DNA of 64,000 nt, from NCBI RefSeq assembly GCF_900184935.1, contig NZ_FXYE01000003.1, forward strand, positions 59,357 to 123,356. The letters run 5' to 3'. The translations under genes and the position numbers were made by a program. Source of the stretch: Actibacterium lipolyticum. Its GTDB lineage: Bacteria; Pseudomonadota; Alphaproteobacteria; Rhodobacterales; Rhodobacteraceae. A model generated the notes under the pieces. The model saw only the letters and a program-made list of their open reading frames with translations. It did not search any database and was not told the origin of the DNA. This document shows, in pieces, positions 9,482 to 18,005 of the stretch (the first letter of the stretch is position 1; each line of letters opens with the position of its first letter).

Positions 9482-10095
9482 TTGGTGATCTCTTGGACCG
9501 CAATGCGCAGTGGTCTGACCATAAGAATGCCGAGGAACCGGGATACTTTGCGAGACTGGCAACACGGCAGTCACCCGAGTTTTTCTGGATTGGCTGTTCC
9601 GACAGTCGGGTGCCGGCCAATGTGGTCGCGGGTCTCGATCCCGGTGAAGTGTTCGTGCATCGTAACGTCGCCAATGTGATCCACTCATCAGATATGAACA
9701 TGTTATCGGCTCTGGAGTTTGCGGTGGAAGCGCTCACGATCCGCGAGATCATCGTCTGCGGCCACTATGGCTGTGGAGGCGTAAAGGCCGCGACAGAAGA
9801 CCTGCCGCATGGTCTGGCGGATCATTGGCTGGAACCGATCCGCCGTCTGGCACGCTCCTATGCGGTAGACCTTGCGCAAGAAGATAATGAGGAAGCCCGT
9901 CGCGACAAACTCGCGGAGCTCAATGTAGTCGAAGGTGTCCGTCGCGTTTCCGAGACACCAATCCTGCAACGCGCATGGAAGGATGGCATCGGTATTCGGG
10001 TTCACGGACTCATTTATGGGCTCAAGGACGGTCGTCTGCGTGACCTCGATTGCACCGTGGGGCCGGGTCATTTTCAGAAGGAGGCCGCGCAATGA
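9478..10095 (+). CDS. Beta-class carbonic anhydrase
   Basis: Zinc enzyme interconverting CO2 and bicarbonate in the cytoplasm. 205 residues, a usual beta-CA length. Zinc ligands and the catalytic Asp-Arg dyad are visible: C40-S-D42-S-R44 (GCSDSRVP) and H94-x2-C97 (CGHYGCGG). It is locked between its neighbours by two 4-base ATGA overlaps, so it is translated as part of the nar/moeA transcript. A carbonic anhydrase is not a required part of nitrate respiration; bicarbonate supply or pH balance during anaerobic growth is a guess. Confidence 0.93.
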   Translation: MIGDLLDRNAQWSDHKNAEEPGYFARLATRQSPEFFWIGCSDSRVPANVVAGLDPGEVFVHRNVANVIHSSDMNMLSALEFAVEALTIREIIVCGHYGCGGVKAATEDLPHGLADHWLEPIRRLARSYAVDLAQEDNEEARRDKLAELNVVEGVRRVSETPILQRAWKDGIGIRVHGLIYGLKDGRLRDLDCTVGPGHFQKEAAQ

Positions 10096-11372
10096 CCGTT
10101 TTAACACGGATCGATGAGCCTGGGTGTGGGTGTGGCGCAGCCGATCATCTGGGTGGCCTGGTCGCGATTGACGAGGCTATAGCGCGGATTATCCAGAACG
10201 TTTTTGAGGTCCCCGAGACCGAAGAGGTGGCGCTTGCCGCTGCGTGTGGACGCGTTCTTGCCGATTCCGTGCGCGCGCTCTCAGCAGCACCCCCCTTCGA
10301 CAATTCAGCGATGGATGGCTATGCGCTCGCCTCCATATCGCTGACCGGGGCAGGTCCGTGGCGTCTTGAGGTGACTGCTCGTATCGCGGCTGGACAGGTG
10401 GCAAGCGGATCGATCCGACCTGGTGCTGCTGCGCAGATATTCACCGGCGCGCCAATTCCTCAGGGAGCGGATGCAGTCGTGATGCAGGAAGACGTCGATG
10501 TCATCGACGACGCGATCATCATCTCACGAAAAATACGGCCACGCGCGAACATCCGAACTGCCGGTGAAGACATGGCTGCGGGTGCAATCGTTGTTCCGGC
10601 TGGCCGTCTTATCACATCACGAGATATCGCGGCTTGCGCTGCTGCTGGGGCAGCAACCGTCCGTGTACGCCGCAGAGTTCGGGTGGCGCTTGTTGTCACC
10701 GGTGACGAAGTCAATTCGTCTGGTCAGCCCCTCACCTTCGCGGGCATCTGGGATGTGAACTCACCAATGCTGAGCGCGCAGATCGCATCACCGGGGATTG
10801 AATTCGTCCAGATCGAAGCCGGTAAGGACGATAGAGATGCCCTGTGTCAACAACTTGGCGATCTGGCCAAGCGAGTCGACCTGATTGTCACCACCGGTGG
10901 TATTTCGGTAGGGGAAGAAGACCATGTAAAACCTGCTCTCAATTGCCTCGGCGCGACCATGGTGTTTAGCGGTGTCGCGATGAAGCCCGGCAAACCTGTC
11001 TCTTATGGGCGATTGGGAGACGCACACTGGCTGGGTCTGCCGGGCAACCCTCTCTCTGCGTTTATAGGCTGGCAACTCTTCGGAACTGTGCTTCTCCGAG
11101 TCCTTGCCGGAGACACCACTTCACAACCCAACCGCCGCCGACATGTCGTTTTGTCCCGCGCGCTTGATCATAAATACGGGCGCTGTGAATTGCGGCTGGC
11201 CGAACTCTCGGGGTTCGACGGTTTGGGACGGGAAATCGCCATATTTGAGGACGCGACGCACTCGGGGCGCGTCGCCCGGTTGCCTGCAGCGGATGGCGTT
11301 CTGTTCATCCCTTCAGAGATTGAAAACTTGCCGGAAGGCGCTCTGGTGGAATTCCAACCCTTCTGCGATTGA
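10092..11372 (+). CDS. moeA: Molybdopterin molybdenumtransferase MoeA
   Basis: Inserts molybdate into adenylated molybdopterin, the last step before Mo-bis-MGD formation needed by NarG. 426 residues with the MoeA motifs in order: PPFDNSAMDGYA, FTGAPIPQGADAV, VVTGDEV, TTGGISVGEEDHV, MKPGKPVSYG and LGLPGNPLSAF. The N-terminus has a short Cys-rich run (GCGCG) before the first domain. ATG 10092 overlaps the carbonic anhydrase stop by ATGA. Its presence in the operon ties cofactor supply to nar expression. Confidence 0.95.
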   Translation: MTVLTRIDEPGCGCGAADHLGGLVAIDEAIARIIQNVFEVPETEEVALAAACGRVLADSVRALSAAPPFDNSAMDGYALASISLTGAGPWRLEVTARIAAGQVASGSIRPGAAAQIFTGAPIPQGADAVVMQEDVDVIDDAIIISRKIRPRANIRTAGEDMAAGAIVVPAGRLITSRDIAACAAAGAATVRVRRRVRVALVVTGDEVNSSGQPLTFAGIWDVNSPMLSAQIASPGIEFVQIEAGKDDRDALCQQLGDLAKRVDLIVTTGGISVGEEDHVKPALNCLGATMVFSGVAMKPGKPVSYGRLGDAHWLGLPGNPLSAFIGWQLFGTVLLRVLAGDTTSQPNRRRHVVLSRALDHKYGRCELRLAELSGFDGLGREIAIFEDATHSGRVARLPAADGVLFIPSEIENLPEGALVEFQPFCD

Positions 11373-11389
11373 TAAAAGGAAGCAAGACC

Positions 11390-11908
11390 ATGAACATTGC
11401 TTACACTATGGCGCCCGGACGAGGCGACACTGATCTGCTGCTCTTCAGCGCTGCGCAAGAACTTGCAACACGCGGATACCGGACGTGCGGTACCGTGCAG
11501 ATCAATACTGAATGCGACAGTCATCCTTGCGATATGGATGTTCAGGTTCTCCCGGATGGCCCTGTCCTGCGGATATCTCAGAGCCTGGGGCGCGAGTCCA
11601 AGGGATGCAGGCTGGATCCGTCAGCTCTCGAGAGCGCTGTTGGCCTCGTCGCTGAGCGCCTGATGGCTGAAGCCGACGTTCTTATAGTCAATAAGTTTGG
11701 CAAGCACGAAGCAGAGGGCCGCGGATTTCGGACAGTCATAGCAGAGGCGATAGCGCGCGACATACCCGTTTTGGTTGGCATAAACACGCTGAACTTCCAC
11801 GCTTTTCAAGAATTCACCGGATCCGACGCAAATCGGCTGGAACCGTCTGTCAAGGCCATCGTCTGCTGGCTTGAGCGCACCTTGGCGGCTGGTCGCGAGG
11901 TCGCGTGA
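11390..11908 (+). CDS. DUF2478 family protein (molybdenum-associated)
   Basis: 172-residue cytoplasmic protein resembling the DUF2478 family, which is often encoded beside molybdate transport or molybdenum cofactor genes and looks like a small P-loop-derived nucleotide-binding fold. Visible family segments are VLIVNKFGKHEAEGRGFR and IAEAIARDIPVLVGI. The classic Walker A is not obvious (APGRGDTDLL near the N-terminus occupies that place). The start at 11390 has AAAGGA 9 bases upstream; an in-frame ATT-type start at 11369 overlaps moeA and was rejected. It is the last gene of the nar/moeA run. Function unknown. Confidence 0.8.
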   Translation: MNIAYTMAPGRGDTDLLLFSAAQELATRGYRTCGTVQINTECDSHPCDMDVQVLPDGPVLRISQSLGRESKGCRLDPSALESAVGLVAERLMAEADVLIVNKFGKHEAEGRGFRTVIAEAIARDIPVLVGINTLNFHAFQEFTGSDANRLEPSVKAIVCWLERTLAAGREVA

Positions 11909-11927
11909 CGAAGCAAGGAGTTCGCCT

Positions 11928-11941
11928 GTGATCTGAATCAA
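11928..11941 (+). promoter_or_regulatory. FNR/Dnr-type binding site upstream of hemN
   Basis: GTGATCTGAATCAA matches the FNR-family consensus TTGAT-N4-ATCAA at 9 of 10 defined bases, and lies in the 178-base gap between the DUF2478 gene and hemN. hemN genes of Rhodobacter and Paracoccus are known FnrL/FnrP targets, so anaerobic activation of hemN is a reasonable inference. No clear -10 was assigned. Confidence 0.65.
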
Positions 11942-11985
11942 AGACGCAGAACAAGTCTCGTAAGACCATTGAGTTCAGGAGAATT

Positions 11986-12090
11986 ATGCGCGGTCTACAA
12001 AATACTCTCGGGCCGTGTGCCGTTGATCAGAGTCGGCAGAACAACCTTCAAACTGCCGACATGCTGCGCAACAAATTGGGACAACTATGA
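11986..12090 (+). CDS. Possible 34-residue leader peptide overlapping hemN
   Basis: A short ORF with AGGAG four bases before its ATG (11977-11981) runs 34 codons and ends in TGA that overlaps the hemN start as ATGA. hemN itself has only a weak ribosome site (TTGGGACAA), so translation of this leader could couple to hemN. The peptide is polar, begins MRGLQNTLGP and has no recognised motif; it has one Cys and no transmembrane segment. Whether it is translated is unknown; an arrangement by chance cannot be excluded for so short an ORF. Confidence 0.4.
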   Translation: MRGLQNTLGPCAVDQSRQNNLQTADMLRNKLGQL

Positions 12091-13436
12091 CTAACTCACT
12101 GAAAACGTATATGAGCCGCAATGTGCCGCGTTACACGAGCTATCCCACAGCGCCGCATTTTTCAAAGGCGATCGGACCTAAAGAGTACGCGGAGTGGGTT
12201 TCGGCGCTCAATCCGAATGCACCTGTTTCGCTCTATCTACATGTCCCGTTCTGTCGTGAGCTTTGTTGGTATTGCGGCTGCAACATGAAGCTGGCCAAAC
12301 GGGACGCCCCGGTCGCAGAGTATGCCAAGACCCTGATCAAAGAAATCAACCTTGTGTCCGAACACCTACCGGGCCGCATGGACATCTCGCACCTGCATTG
12401 GGGCGGCGGAACACCGACGGCGCTGGTGCCCGATGACCTCGCGCGAGCGATGGATGCGGTGCGGGCGAGTTTCAACGTTACGTCTCATGCCGAACTGGCG
12501 ATTGAAAGCGATCCCCGAACGCTCACCGACGAAATGATCCGACGCATTGGCGAATTGGGCTTCACTCGGGCCAGTTTCGGCGTGCAGGAATTTGACACGA
12601 AAGTTCAGAAAGCGATCAATCGGATCCAGCCGCCAGATATGGTGCGTCGATCTGTTGACGGCCTACGGTCGGTTGGCGTCTCCGGCATCAACTTTGATTT
12701 GATCTATGGACTGCCGCATCAAACCGTCGGCACCCTACTTGAGACGATCCGGCTCTGCGTCGATATGCAACCCGATCGGATCGCGCTGTTCGGTTATGCG
12801 CATGTGCCGTGGATGGCCAAAAAGCAGCGACTCATCGACGAGACCGCTTTGCCGGGAGTCGATGAGCGGCTGCTGCAATCGCAGGCTGCGGCGGTGGCTT
12901 TGACCGATGCGGGCTATGTGGCCATCGGCCTTGATCACTTCGCCTTGCCTTCGGATTCCATGGCGAAAGCCGCCGAGGCAGGGACGCTGCGCCGCAACTT
13001 CCAAGGCTACACGACAGATCAGGCAGAAATGATGCTTGGGGTCGGCTCTACCTCCATCGGGCGCACGCCGTCGGGATATGTGCAAAACCTGTCAGAAACC
13101 GGTGCCTGGGCGCGTTCTGTTGAAGCTGGTGAATTGCCTGTCGGCAAGGGTGTCGTGCTTACAAAGGACGATACGCTACGCGGCTATGTCATCGAAAGGT
13201 TGATGTGCTGTGGCGAGGTTGATTTGGACGACGCTGCATTGCGCGTCGGCATGTCAAAAGACTGGTATAGTGAACTTGTGTCGGATCTTATTGAATTGGA
13301 AATTGACGGTTTAATAGCGCGTCGTGACGGACGCCTATCGGTGACTGAAAAAGGAGCGCCGGTTGTACGTGTCGTTGCGTCGGTCTTTGATGCCTATCTT
13401 GTCGCCAATACCGCACGACACGCTGTGGCCGTCTGA
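12087..13436 (+). CDS. hemN: Oxygen-independent coproporphyrinogen III oxidase
   Basis: Radical SAM enzyme that decarboxylates coproporphyrinogen III to protoporphyrinogen IX without oxygen, supplying heme under anoxia. 449 residues; the cluster motif is C56-x3-C60-x2-C63-G-C65 (CRELCWYCGC), followed by the SAM-binding GGGTPT. The N-terminal YTSYPTAPHF segment is typical of true HemN rather than the HemW-like homologues, which lack it. C-terminal HemN domain is present (VGSTSIGRTPSGYVQN). It lies behind an FNR-like box and a small leader ORF, and fits the heme demand of NarI. Confidence 0.96.
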   Translation: MTNSLKTYMSRNVPRYTSYPTAPHFSKAIGPKEYAEWVSALNPNAPVSLYLHVPFCRELCWYCGCNMKLAKRDAPVAEYAKTLIKEINLVSEHLPGRMDISHLHWGGGTPTALVPDDLARAMDAVRASFNVTSHAELAIESDPRTLTDEMIRRIGELGFTRASFGVQEFDTKVQKAINRIQPPDMVRRSVDGLRSVGVSGINFDLIYGLPHQTVGTLLETIRLCVDMQPDRIALFGYAHVPWMAKKQRLIDETALPGVDERLLQSQAAAVALTDAGYVAIGLDHFALPSDSMAKAAEAGTLRRNFQGYTTDQAEMMLGVGSTSIGRTPSGYVQNLSETGAWARSVEAGELPVGKGVVLTKDDTLRGYVIERLMCCGEVDLDDAALRVGMSKDWYSELVSDLIELEIDGLIARRDGRLSVTEKGAPVVRVVASVFDAYLVANTARHAVAV

Positions 13437-13529
13437 TACGCTCTCAGTTGCTGGTCGTCCCGGTATTCTTTGGCTTGGGAAAGCGCCATTTTTCCATTTC
13501 TTTGATCTTGAACCCGAGATGTAGTCATG

Positions 13530-13555
13530 TTAGTTAGTAAGTAATAACTAACTAA
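13530..13555. promoter_or_regulatory. Perfect inverted repeat, likely TetR operator
   Basis: Arms TTAGTTAGT and ACTAACTAA are an exact 9-base inverted repeat with an 8-base spacer, ending 12 bases before the tetR start. Size, AT-richness and position are typical of an autoregulatory TetR-family operator that also controls the efflux operon behind it. Confidence 0.6.
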
Positions 13556-13567
13556 TGGGTATTCCAA

Positions 13568-14173
13568 ATGGCGCGTAAGGCAGCGAATGACCGGAAGACC
13601 GAGATTGTCGCTACAACCTTGCGCTTGGCCGATGAACTCGGACCAGACCGCTTAACAACCCAAGCGGTCGCCGACGCCGTCGGGCTGACTCAGCCTGCGA
13701 TATTCCGGCATTTCCCCTCAAAACAAACTTTGTGGCTGGCTGTAGCGGACGCCATCGCAGAAGGCATGAAGGGTGCATGGGAAAGGGAGCTCGCGAACAA
13801 GACTGATCCCCTTCAACGACTTGTGGCGCTCGTTCTCGTGCAGTTGCGCCAAATTGAAGCCAACCCTGCCATCCCCGCAATTCTGCATTCGCGCGAGTTG
13901 CAGACAGAGAACGCGGACCTGTGTCAGATCTTTAGGGCCTTGATGTTGCGCCTTCAGGGCCTTCTGCGGTCTGAGTTGTCGCAGGCCCGCGATGCAGGGC
14001 AAGTTCGCAGCGACCTTGCGCCAGAGGACGGCGCAGTCCTGCTCATTTCCCTGATCCAAGGCATGGCAATCCGCTGGTCTTTGGGTAATCGCGCATTTCC
14101 GCTTGCAGAGGAGGGTGCGCGAGTTCTCGACGCCCAGATCGCGTTGTTCCGTGGTGTAACGGGAGAGGAGTAG
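13568..14173 (+). CDS. TetR-family transcriptional regulator
   Basis: 201-residue repressor-type protein. The N-terminal helix-turn-helix is clear (LTTQAVADAVGLTQPAIFRH, residues about 38-57, then FPSKQTLW), and the C-terminal part is a helical ligand-binding and dimerisation region. It is the first gene of the efflux operon and follows the perfect inverted repeat at 13530-13555, so it probably represses its own operon and is released by a substrate of the transporter. The ligand cannot be told from the sequence. Confidence 0.9.
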   Translation: MARKAANDRKTEIVATTLRLADELGPDRLTTQAVADAVGLTQPAIFRHFPSKQTLWLAVADAIAEGMKGAWERELANKTDPLQRLVALVLVQLRQIEANPAIPAILHSRELQTENADLCQIFRALMLRLQGLLRSELSQARDAGQVRSDLAPEDGAVLLISLIQGMAIRWSLGNRAFPLAEEGARVLDAQIALFRGVTGEE

Positions 14174-14177
14174 GGCT

Positions 14178-15341
14178 ATGAAAAAGCGGACACGTCGAAA
14201 TCTCATCTTTCTGCTGCTCTTCGCCTTGGTGGGCGCAGGAGGATGGGTGTTCTTGAACCAGCGCCCTCTCCAGGTCTTAGTTGTCCGTGTGGAGCGGGAT
14301 GTCCCAGTACGTGTCTATGGTTTGGGCACGGTCGAGGCACGGATCATGTCGCGGATCGGTTTTGAGGTTGGGGCCGCATTGACGGATCTTGCTGTCGACA
14401 GTGGTGAAGCGGTCGCGGAGGGTCAGGTTCTGGCCCGTCTCCATTCCGCCGAACAGGAAGCCCGCGTTGCGCGGGCTGAGGCTGTGGTTGCGGCTGCAGT
14501 CGCAACGCTTGGACGAACGCGTGCAAATGTGGTACGCGCCGAGGCAGTGCTTGCGCAAAGCGAGGCCGCCAATGCCCGGCGACAAGCGCTCGTGCTGAAC
14601 AATACAATTTCGGCACAGGTGGCGGAAGAAGCACAACGCGACTTAGAAGTCGCCAGGGCTGAACTTGCCGTCGCCGAAACGGAGATCAGCGTCGCCCAGG
14701 CACATCGCACCGATGCGGAAGCAGCCCTTCGCTATGAGGTTGCGCTGCTAGACCATCATATCCTGCGGGCACCTTATGATGCGATTGTCGTAGATCGCCA
14801 TGTCGAAGCGGGCACCGTGGTTCGTGCGGGCGATTCCATTTTTACCCTGATGGATCCACGCACTGTTTGGACGCTGGCCTATGTCGATGAGGCCCGCGCC
14901 GGAAGCGTCACTTTGGGCCAGATTGCTGAAGTCCGTCTGCGGTCGCTGCCGCACGAGATATTTTCGGGCACTGTGGCGCGTATTGGTATCGAAAGTGACC
15001 GGGTGAACGAGGAACGGCGTATCTGGATTGCCTGTGATCGCTGTCCGTCGGAGATCTATCTGGGCGAGCAGGCCGAAGTGCGGATTACCGTTGCTACACT
15101 CGCCGAGGCGCTGCTTGTTCCAGAGATCGCAGTCCGAGGTTTTGACGGCCATCGGGGTCGCGTCTGGGTGTTGCAGGACGGGCGAATGACTGAGCTTGCA
15201 ATCGTTCTCGGCTACCGCACCGCAGACGCGCGCCTGGAAATAGTAAGTGGAGTTCCCGAAGGCGCTTTGGTCGTGTCCGCACCGGTCAATGGTCTGTCCG
15301 AAGGGCGCAGAGCGCGTCCTATCGCGGAGGATGAGCTATGA
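14178..15341 (+). CDS. HlyD/RND-type periplasmic membrane fusion protein
   Basis: 387-residue adaptor linking an inner-membrane ABC transporter to the outer membrane. One N-terminal membrane anchor (residues about 8-26, NLIFLLLFALVGAGGWVFL), a biotinyl-lipoyl-like half motif (LTDLAVDSGEAVAEGQVLA), a helical hairpin rich in Ala, Glu and Arg (about 95-190), the second lipoyl half (ILRAPYDAIVVDRHVEAGTV) and a beta-barrel domain. It begins 4 bases after tetR and overlaps the permease start by ATGA. Partner of the MacB-like permease and ATPase downstream. An outer-membrane channel gene is not present here. Confidence 0.88.
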   Translation: MKKRTRRNLIFLLLFALVGAGGWVFLNQRPLQVLVVRVERDVPVRVYGLGTVEARIMSRIGFEVGAALTDLAVDSGEAVAEGQVLARLHSAEQEARVARAEAVVAAAVATLGRTRANVVRAEAVLAQSEAANARRQALVLNNTISAQVAEEAQRDLEVARAELAVAETEISVAQAHRTDAEAALRYEVALLDHHILRAPYDAIVVDRHVEAGTVVRAGDSIFTLMDPRTVWTLAYVDEARAGSVTLGQIAEVRLRSLPHEIFSGTVARIGIESDRVNEERRIWIACDRCPSEIYLGEQAEVRITVATLAEALLVPEIAVRGFDGHRGRVWVLQDGRMTELAIVLGYRTADARLEIVSGVPEGALVVSAPVNGLSEGRRARPIAEDEL

Positions 15342-16474
15342 ATCTTGCTTACCGGGATGTGCGCCATAACCTGTTTCGCTTCGTGCTGACCTGTCTTGGG
15401 CTCAGCCTTCTGATGGCCGTGGTTCTGGCGATGATCGGCATTTACAACGGTCTTGTGGCTGACGCACTGAATATCGTTAGAGCGCCGCAGGTTGATCTTT
15501 GGGTTGTAGAATCCGGTACACAGGGGCCATTCGCAGAGGCATCGCAGATCCCCGGCACTACCCGTGATGCCGTGGCACGGCTGCATGGCGTGGCAGAGAC
15601 CGGCAGCATCACTTATCAGACTGTCGAGGCCAGCAACGCGGGCGTTCCCCTGCGTCTCTATGTGATCGGTTACGAGCCCGGACATCCCGGCGGGCCGCAG
15701 ACAGTTACCGATGGGCGCGGCATCACGCAGACTCACTTTGAGCTTATCGCCGACCGGCAGACCGGGCTTGCAGTGGGGGATCGGATTACCCTTGGGCGGG
15801 ACAGCTTCGCGGTTGTCGGGTTGGTCGATGACGTCATGAACTCCGGCGGCGATCCCGCAGTTTTCATCACGCTGGCGGACGCTCAGGTACTGCAATCACA
15901 ACTGGCGCCACCCGCTCAAAGGGTTCAGGCGGCGCGTGGCATTGGGCTTGCGGAAAGCGGCGATACGGTCGCAGCAGTGATCGCAAGACTTGATCCTAAC
16001 GCCAACGTGCAGCAGGTGGCGCAAACCGTCCGTCAATGGAAACACCTTGGCGCACTAACGCAGGGGGAACAGGAGGGGATCCTGATCGGCTCGGTTGTTG
16101 ACCGCGCAAAACGGCAGATCGGCCTTTTCCTAGGCATCTTGCTGACCGTCTCGGCAGTAGTGATTGCGCTGATCATCTATACGATGACGATGGAAAAGCT
16201 GAAGCAGATCGCCACATTGAAACTGATCGGCGCGCCAGACAAAACCATTGTCGGCTTGATCGTACAGCAATCTCTTGCACTTGGGCTGGTGGGTTGGAGC
16301 TTTGGTTTAGTTCTGATCCTGCTCGTGAAGGACGTCTTTCCGCGCCGCGTGGTGCTGGAACCTGTAAATGCCGCAGCCCTTGGCGGGATCATCATTGTCG
16401 TGTGCATCTTTGCCAGCGGTCTTGGTGTGCGTGCTGCACTGAAAGTCGATCCGGCCACGGCAATCGGGGGATAG
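15338..16474 (+). CDS. FtsX/MacB-type ABC transporter permease
   Basis: 378-residue permease with one N-terminal membrane helix (residues about 13-37), a large periplasmic domain of about 220 residues, and three C-terminal helices (LFLGILLTVSAVVIALIIYT and two more). This is the FtsX/MacB layout; the MacB nucleotide-binding domain is encoded separately by the next gene (DevB-DevC-DevA-like arrangement). Starts within the end of the fusion-protein gene (ATGA). Substrate unknown. Confidence 0.88.
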   Translation: MNLAYRDVRHNLFRFVLTCLGLSLLMAVVLAMIGIYNGLVADALNIVRAPQVDLWVVESGTQGPFAEASQIPGTTRDAVARLHGVAETGSITYQTVEASNAGVPLRLYVIGYEPGHPGGPQTVTDGRGITQTHFELIADRQTGLAVGDRITLGRDSFAVVGLVDDVMNSGGDPAVFITLADAQVLQSQLAPPAQRVQAARGIGLAESGDTVAAVIARLDPNANVQQVAQTVRQWKHLGALTQGEQEGILIGSVVDRAKRQIGLFLGILLTVSAVVIALIIYTMTMEKLKQIATLKLIGAPDKTIVGLIVQQSLALGLVGWSFGLVLILLVKDVFPRRVVLEPVNAAALGGIIIVVCIFASGLGVRAALKVDPATAIGG

Positions 16475-16478
16475 CACG

Positions 16479-17189
16479 ATGGACAGCCCACGCCCGCCCT
16501 TGATCGAAATCTCCGGTGTTTCCAAGCACTTTGGCGAGGGTGAGACCCGCGTCGACGCGCTGCGTGACATCAACTTGACGGTGCGGCAAGGCGAAGTGGT
16601 AGCACTGCTCGGACCGTCGGGCTCAGGCAAGACCACTCTGCTTAACGTCGTCGGCTGCATCATCGACCCAACGAAAGGTCAGGTGACGCTGGATGGGGAG
16701 CTTGTCTTTGACAACCGCTGGCTGCGCGGTGATCTGCGCAAACTCCGGCTCGACAAGATCGGCTTCATTTTTCAGTTCCACAACTTGCTGCCCTTTCTCA
16801 ACGCGCGCGATAACGTCGCGCTTGTGCTGACACTCTCGGGCAAGTCTGGTGCCGATGCGCAGGCGCGTGCAACTGAACTGCTCGATTACCTTGAGGTCGG
16901 CCACCGTGCAGCAGCCATGCCAGCACTTCTGTCCGGTGGAGAAGCGCAACGCGTAGCCATTGCCCGGGCGCTCGCCAACAATCCCCGTATCATTCTGGCC
17001 GATGAGCCGACGGCTGCGCTGGACAGCAAACGAGCAGGAATCGTTGTGGATTTGTTGCGCAAGCTCGCTTCCGAGCAGGACGCCTGCATCGTCGCGGTGA
17101 CCCACGACGAAAAGATCTACGATCGTTTCGACCGTCTGTTTCATTTGCGCGATGGGGTTTTGGAATACGAAAGGGGAGAAGAGCCATGA
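16479..17189 (+). CDS. ABC transporter ATP-binding protein (LolD/DevA-like)
   Basis: 236-residue ATPase driving the neighbouring permease. Walker A GPSGSGKTT, Q-loop in FIFQFHNLLPF, signature LSGGEAQRVAIARAL, Walker B IILADEPTAALD and the switch His in VAVTHDEKIY are all intact. The sequence is of the LolD/MacB/DevA group that pairs with FtsX-type permeases. It lies 4 bases after the permease gene and overlaps the next start (ATGA). Confidence 0.94.
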   Translation: MDSPRPPLIEISGVSKHFGEGETRVDALRDINLTVRQGEVVALLGPSGSGKTTLLNVVGCIIDPTKGQVTLDGELVFDNRWLRGDLRKLRLDKIGFIFQFHNLLPFLNARDNVALVLTLSGKSGADAQARATELLDYLEVGHRAAAMPALLSGGEAQRVAIARALANNPRIILADEPTAALDSKRAGIVVDLLRKLASEQDACIVAVTHDEKIYDRFDRLFHLRDGVLEYERGEEP

Positions 17190-17584
17190 CAGCACATTCA
17201 TCAAAAAGTTGGTCATTGCGGATTACGGCGGGCGTCGCAGTCGTGTTTGGAATGCTAACCATCATATCCGGCGGGCGCGTTTTATTTGGAGGTTCCGCCG
17301 CGAAGGAAGCCGCTGGGGATGCGGTTCCGTTTGTTCTGTGGTTCAACTTCCTGTCCGGATTTCTCTATGTTCTTGCTGGTATTGGGATCGCGATGCACCA
17401 ACGTTGGGCGGCGTGGACGGCTATTGGTCTCGCAGCGGGAATTGCGGGTGTTTTCGCGCTATTCGGCTTGCATATTTTGCAAGGAGAGGCATTTGAGATG
17501 CGCACCGTGGGCGCAATGGTTTTACGTCTTGTCGTGTGGGTTGTGATTGCAGTCGTCGCGTTCCGAAGTGCTGCTGCCAACTGA
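17186..17584 (+). CDS. Small integral membrane protein of the efflux operon
   Basis: 132-residue protein with four hydrophobic spans (about residues 12-30, 46-67, 73-95 and 106-126) and short loops, no known motif. The ATGA overlap with the ABC ATPase gene makes it a member of the TetR-controlled operon. It may be an accessory membrane subunit; function unknown. Confidence 0.75.
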   Translation: MTAHSSKSWSLRITAGVAVVFGMLTIISGGRVLFGGSAAKEAAGDAVPFVLWFNFLSGFLYVLAGIGIAMHQRWAAWTAIGLAAGIAGVFALFGLHILQGEAFEMRTVGAMVLRLVVWVVIAVVAFRSAAAN

Positions 17585-18005
17585 TCGATCGGAAGGCACT
17601 GATATCTAAAGCACGGCTCGATAAGTGGCAGTTTCTTGTTTCCAAGAAAGGTTTATTAGTGCGCGGTTGGCTCATGTAGCGAACTAACCTCACAACGACA
17701 TCGCGCTTTCGCGCTTACAAAGAAGTATTGAAATACTAAGGTTCCTGAAGAGTAAGTAATTAGCTTGGACAGCGCTGACACCAGTCAGCATTTCCCGAAT
17801 TGTTACTGTGTCTGCCGCAAGAGGAGCTTGATTGCAGCGCCTTTGGAGGAGTGGACAAACATTCCTACGAAATCCGAGCTGTAACAAGTGAGGATCTGCA
17901 AATCGTGTGCAGTTCCAACTGAAGGATCGCAAAGCGTAATGAACCAGATGTTGGCGCAAGAGCAGCGGAATAGTAGTTTCTCCCGCGTCGCGGCCATCAG
18001 ACCAG
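17585..18005. other. Intergenic region between convergent operons
   Basis: 421 bases separate the end of the efflux operon (plus strand) from the end of the secretion operon (minus strand). It is AT-richer than either flank. Short frames exist on both strands but none has a ribosome site together with convincing protein sequence. Two hairpins are visible, TTTCTTG/CAAGAAA at 17632-17649 and GCGC-TTTC-GCGC near 17705-17716, which could serve the convergent ends. Confidence 0.5.
17632..17649 (+). terminator. Weak candidate terminator hairpin
   Basis: Arms TTTCTTG and CAAGAAA form a perfect 7-base stem with a 4-base loop, 48 bases after the efflux operon. The following bases (GGTTTATTAG) are only partly T-rich, so an intrinsic terminator is uncertain. 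Confidence 0.3.
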
